A stretch of 64,000 bases of DNA from Gammaproteobacteria bacterium (GTDB taxonomy: Bacteria; Pseudomonadota; Gammaproteobacteria; UBA4575), in the NCBI GenBank assembly GCA_011523795.1, contig WTFY01000003.1:1-64000 (forward strand). The letters are read 5' to 3'. The number at the start of each line of letters is the position of its first letter. Position 1 is the first letter of the stretch. Shown here piece after piece: positions 62,749 to 64,000 of this stretch. The translations under genes were made by a program, and so were the position numbers. The notes under the pieces are model-generated. The model did not search any database. It saw only the letters and a program-made list of their open reading frames with translations, and had not been told where the DNA came from.

Positions 62749-64000
62749 CAGCACTTACGTACGTTGATCTTCCATACAAGGAAGACAGCACGTTGCTCTT
62801 CGACAGAATTGCTGCAGAACCATGGTCAGTGTTTATCGACAGCAACCATCCCGGCAGCACACTTGGCCGCTACGACATCATGGTAGCAAGACCTGACGTG
62901 CGTGTAATTACGCAAAACTTTGACACGAAGATACACACCTGCTCGCAATCTTATTCTGTATTGGATGGACCTTTTACGGTTCTGAAAGAACTGCTCTCGG
63001 AAGACAGGCAATTCGCATGCGATCTTCCATTTGTGGGTGGCGCACTTGGCTTCTTGAGTTATGACCTGTGTCGTTATATGGAGAGTATACCTTCCATAGC
63101 TGAGAGTGATGGGGCTATACCCGACATGGCTATGGGCATCTACTCTTGGGCTATAGTTGTTGACCATAAGAAAAAGAAATCAGTTTTGGTGGGGGACCTG
63201 TCCAGTTCAAGGACCAGAAGAAATTGGAATGAATTAATCAGGTTGTTTAAATGTCCTGTCGGCTACAAGAACTCTCAAGGGTTCAGGGTTGTAACTCCTA
63301 CTCGTTCCAATATGACTCATGACTACTATTCTCATGCGTTCAGAAAAATAAAAAAATATATTATTGAAGGCGATTGTTACCAAGTAAATCTTGCCCAGCG
63401 ATTTACTACTGAGGTCGAGGGGGATCCTTGGTCGGCTTACCGGATTTTGAGAAGAATTAACCCGTCACCATTCAGTGCCTACATGAGCTATCCCGACTTC
63501 AAGATTTTGAGTAATTCACCTGAGCAATTTTTGTCAGTCAAAGGCGGTATTGTGCAGACAAAGCCGATAAAGGGAACTCGCCCACGTTCTTCAGATCAAG
63601 ATAGAGATCGGAATTTAGTTCAGGAGTTAGTAGACAGCATAAAGGATCAAGCAGAAAACCTTATGATCGTAGATCTGTTGCGCAACGATATCAGCAAGAA
63701 TTGCGCGCTGGGGTCCGTGCAAGTGAAGAAGCTTTTCGACATAGAAACTTTTCCAAATGTTCACCACATGGTGAGTACCATTACAGGCAAGCTGAAAGCT
63801 CAACGCTCAGCAGTGGATTTGCTACGCGGCTGTTTCCCTGGTGGTTCAATAACTGGTGCCCCAAAAGTTCGTTCAATGCAGATCATCGAAGAACTTGAGC
63901 CACACCGGCGTGGAATCTATTGTGGATCGATCGGGTACATCGGATTTGATGGAAACATGGATATTAATATTGCAATCCGTACGATCTTACATCGAAACAA
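62745..64000 (+). CDS. pabB: Aminodeoxychorismate synthase component I (right-truncated by window edge)
   Basis: At least 418 residues; the frame stays open to the last base. Chorismate-binding motifs: TKPIKGTRPR, NLMIVDLLRNDIS, HHMVSTITGKL, FPGGSITGAPKVRSM and IYCGSIGYIGF. The Lys in PIKGT is the PabB-type nucleophile (TrpE has PIAGT), so pABA rather than anthranilate is the likely product. Start ATG 62745 overlaps the previous stop. pABA is needed by both folP and beta-RFAP synthase in this window. Confidence 0.93.
   Translation, partial: MTALTYVDLPYKEDSTLLFDRIAAEPWSVFIDSNHPGSTLGRYDIMVARPDVRVITQNFDTKIHTCSQSYSVLDGPFTVLKELLSEDRQFACDLPFVGGALGFLSYDLCRYMESIPSIAESDGAIPDMAMGIYSWAIVVDHKKKKSVLVGDLSSSRTRRNWNELIRLFKCPVGYKNSQGFRVVTPTRSNMTHDYYSHAFRKIKKYIIEGDCYQVNLAQRFTTEVEGDPWSAYRILRRINPSPFSAYMSYPDFKILSNSPEQFLSVKGGIVQTKPIKGTRPRSSDQDRDRNLVQELVDSIKDQAENLMIVDLLRNDISKNCALGSVQVKKLFDIETFPNVHHMVSTITGKLKAQRSAVDLLRGCFPGGSITGAPKVRSMQIIEELEPHRRGIYCGSIGYIGFDGNMDINIAIRTILHRN

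Overview
The window reads as the chromosome of a methylotrophic, sulfur-metabolising gammaproteobacterium of modest GC content. Gammaproteobacterial marks are rpoE-rseA-rseB-mucD, orn, rraA, nadB, a DUF1820 gene and 4.5S RNA in front of dnaX-ybaB-recR. I cannot name a genus. I see no insertion sequence, prophage or CRISPR array, and gene density is high throughout.

Layout. 1-2.5 kb: a small redox group (YjdI-type ferredoxin, GST-like protein, 2Fe-2S/FAD reductase, small membrane protein) whose main enzyme probably lies left of the window. 2.6-9.2 kb: a DksA-like protein with a histone-H1-like repeat tail, xseA, guaBA, tadA. 9.3-16.4 kb: an acyl-CoA ligase with a LivGHMF-type ABC importer that lacks its binding protein, then a metallo-beta-lactamase-fold hydrolase and rraA on the other strand. 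16.7-29.3 kb: housekeeping genes (aceA, icd, tRNA-Ser, SRP RNA, dnaX, recR, orn, nadB, the sigma-E operon). 29.4-36 kb: lepA, folP, an orphan HvfA-like Cys-rich secreted peptide, folD and a carbinolamine-dehydratase-like gene. 36-41.3 kb: a methanethiol-oxidase locus (SBP56 protein, two SCO proteins, a MauG/cytochrome-c-peroxidase-like protein, a TlpA-like thioredoxin).

42.2-64 kb is a nearly continuous block for tetrahydromethanopterin (H4MPT) and methanofuran C1 metabolism: fwdD-like, fhcB, fhcA, fhcD, fhcC, fdxA, a ferredoxin-NADP reductase, beta-RFAP synthase, mtdB, mch, fae, three ATP-grasp ligases, a CitG-like protein, a PTPS-domain protein, a HisA-like protein, an MfnF-like protein and pabB (cut by the right edge).

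How the parts fit (inference). Methanethiol oxidase would release formaldehyde, H2S and H2O2 in the periplasm. Fae, MtdB, Mch, FhcD (Ftr) and the FhcABC/FwdD complex would oxidise the formaldehyde to formate or CO2. The distal enzymes would make the cofactors: pABA from PabB feeds beta-RFAP synthase, and the MfnD/MfnF homologues serve the methanofuran analogue. The most notable point is that the FhcB here keeps the archaeal 4Fe-4S cysteines and the Mo/W-ligand cysteine, and is preceded by a FwdD-like subunit and followed by a ferredoxin and its reductase. This looks like a complete formylmethanofuran dehydrogenase rather than only a formyl hydrolase. Its promoter carries two 22-bp direct repeats and a structured leader.
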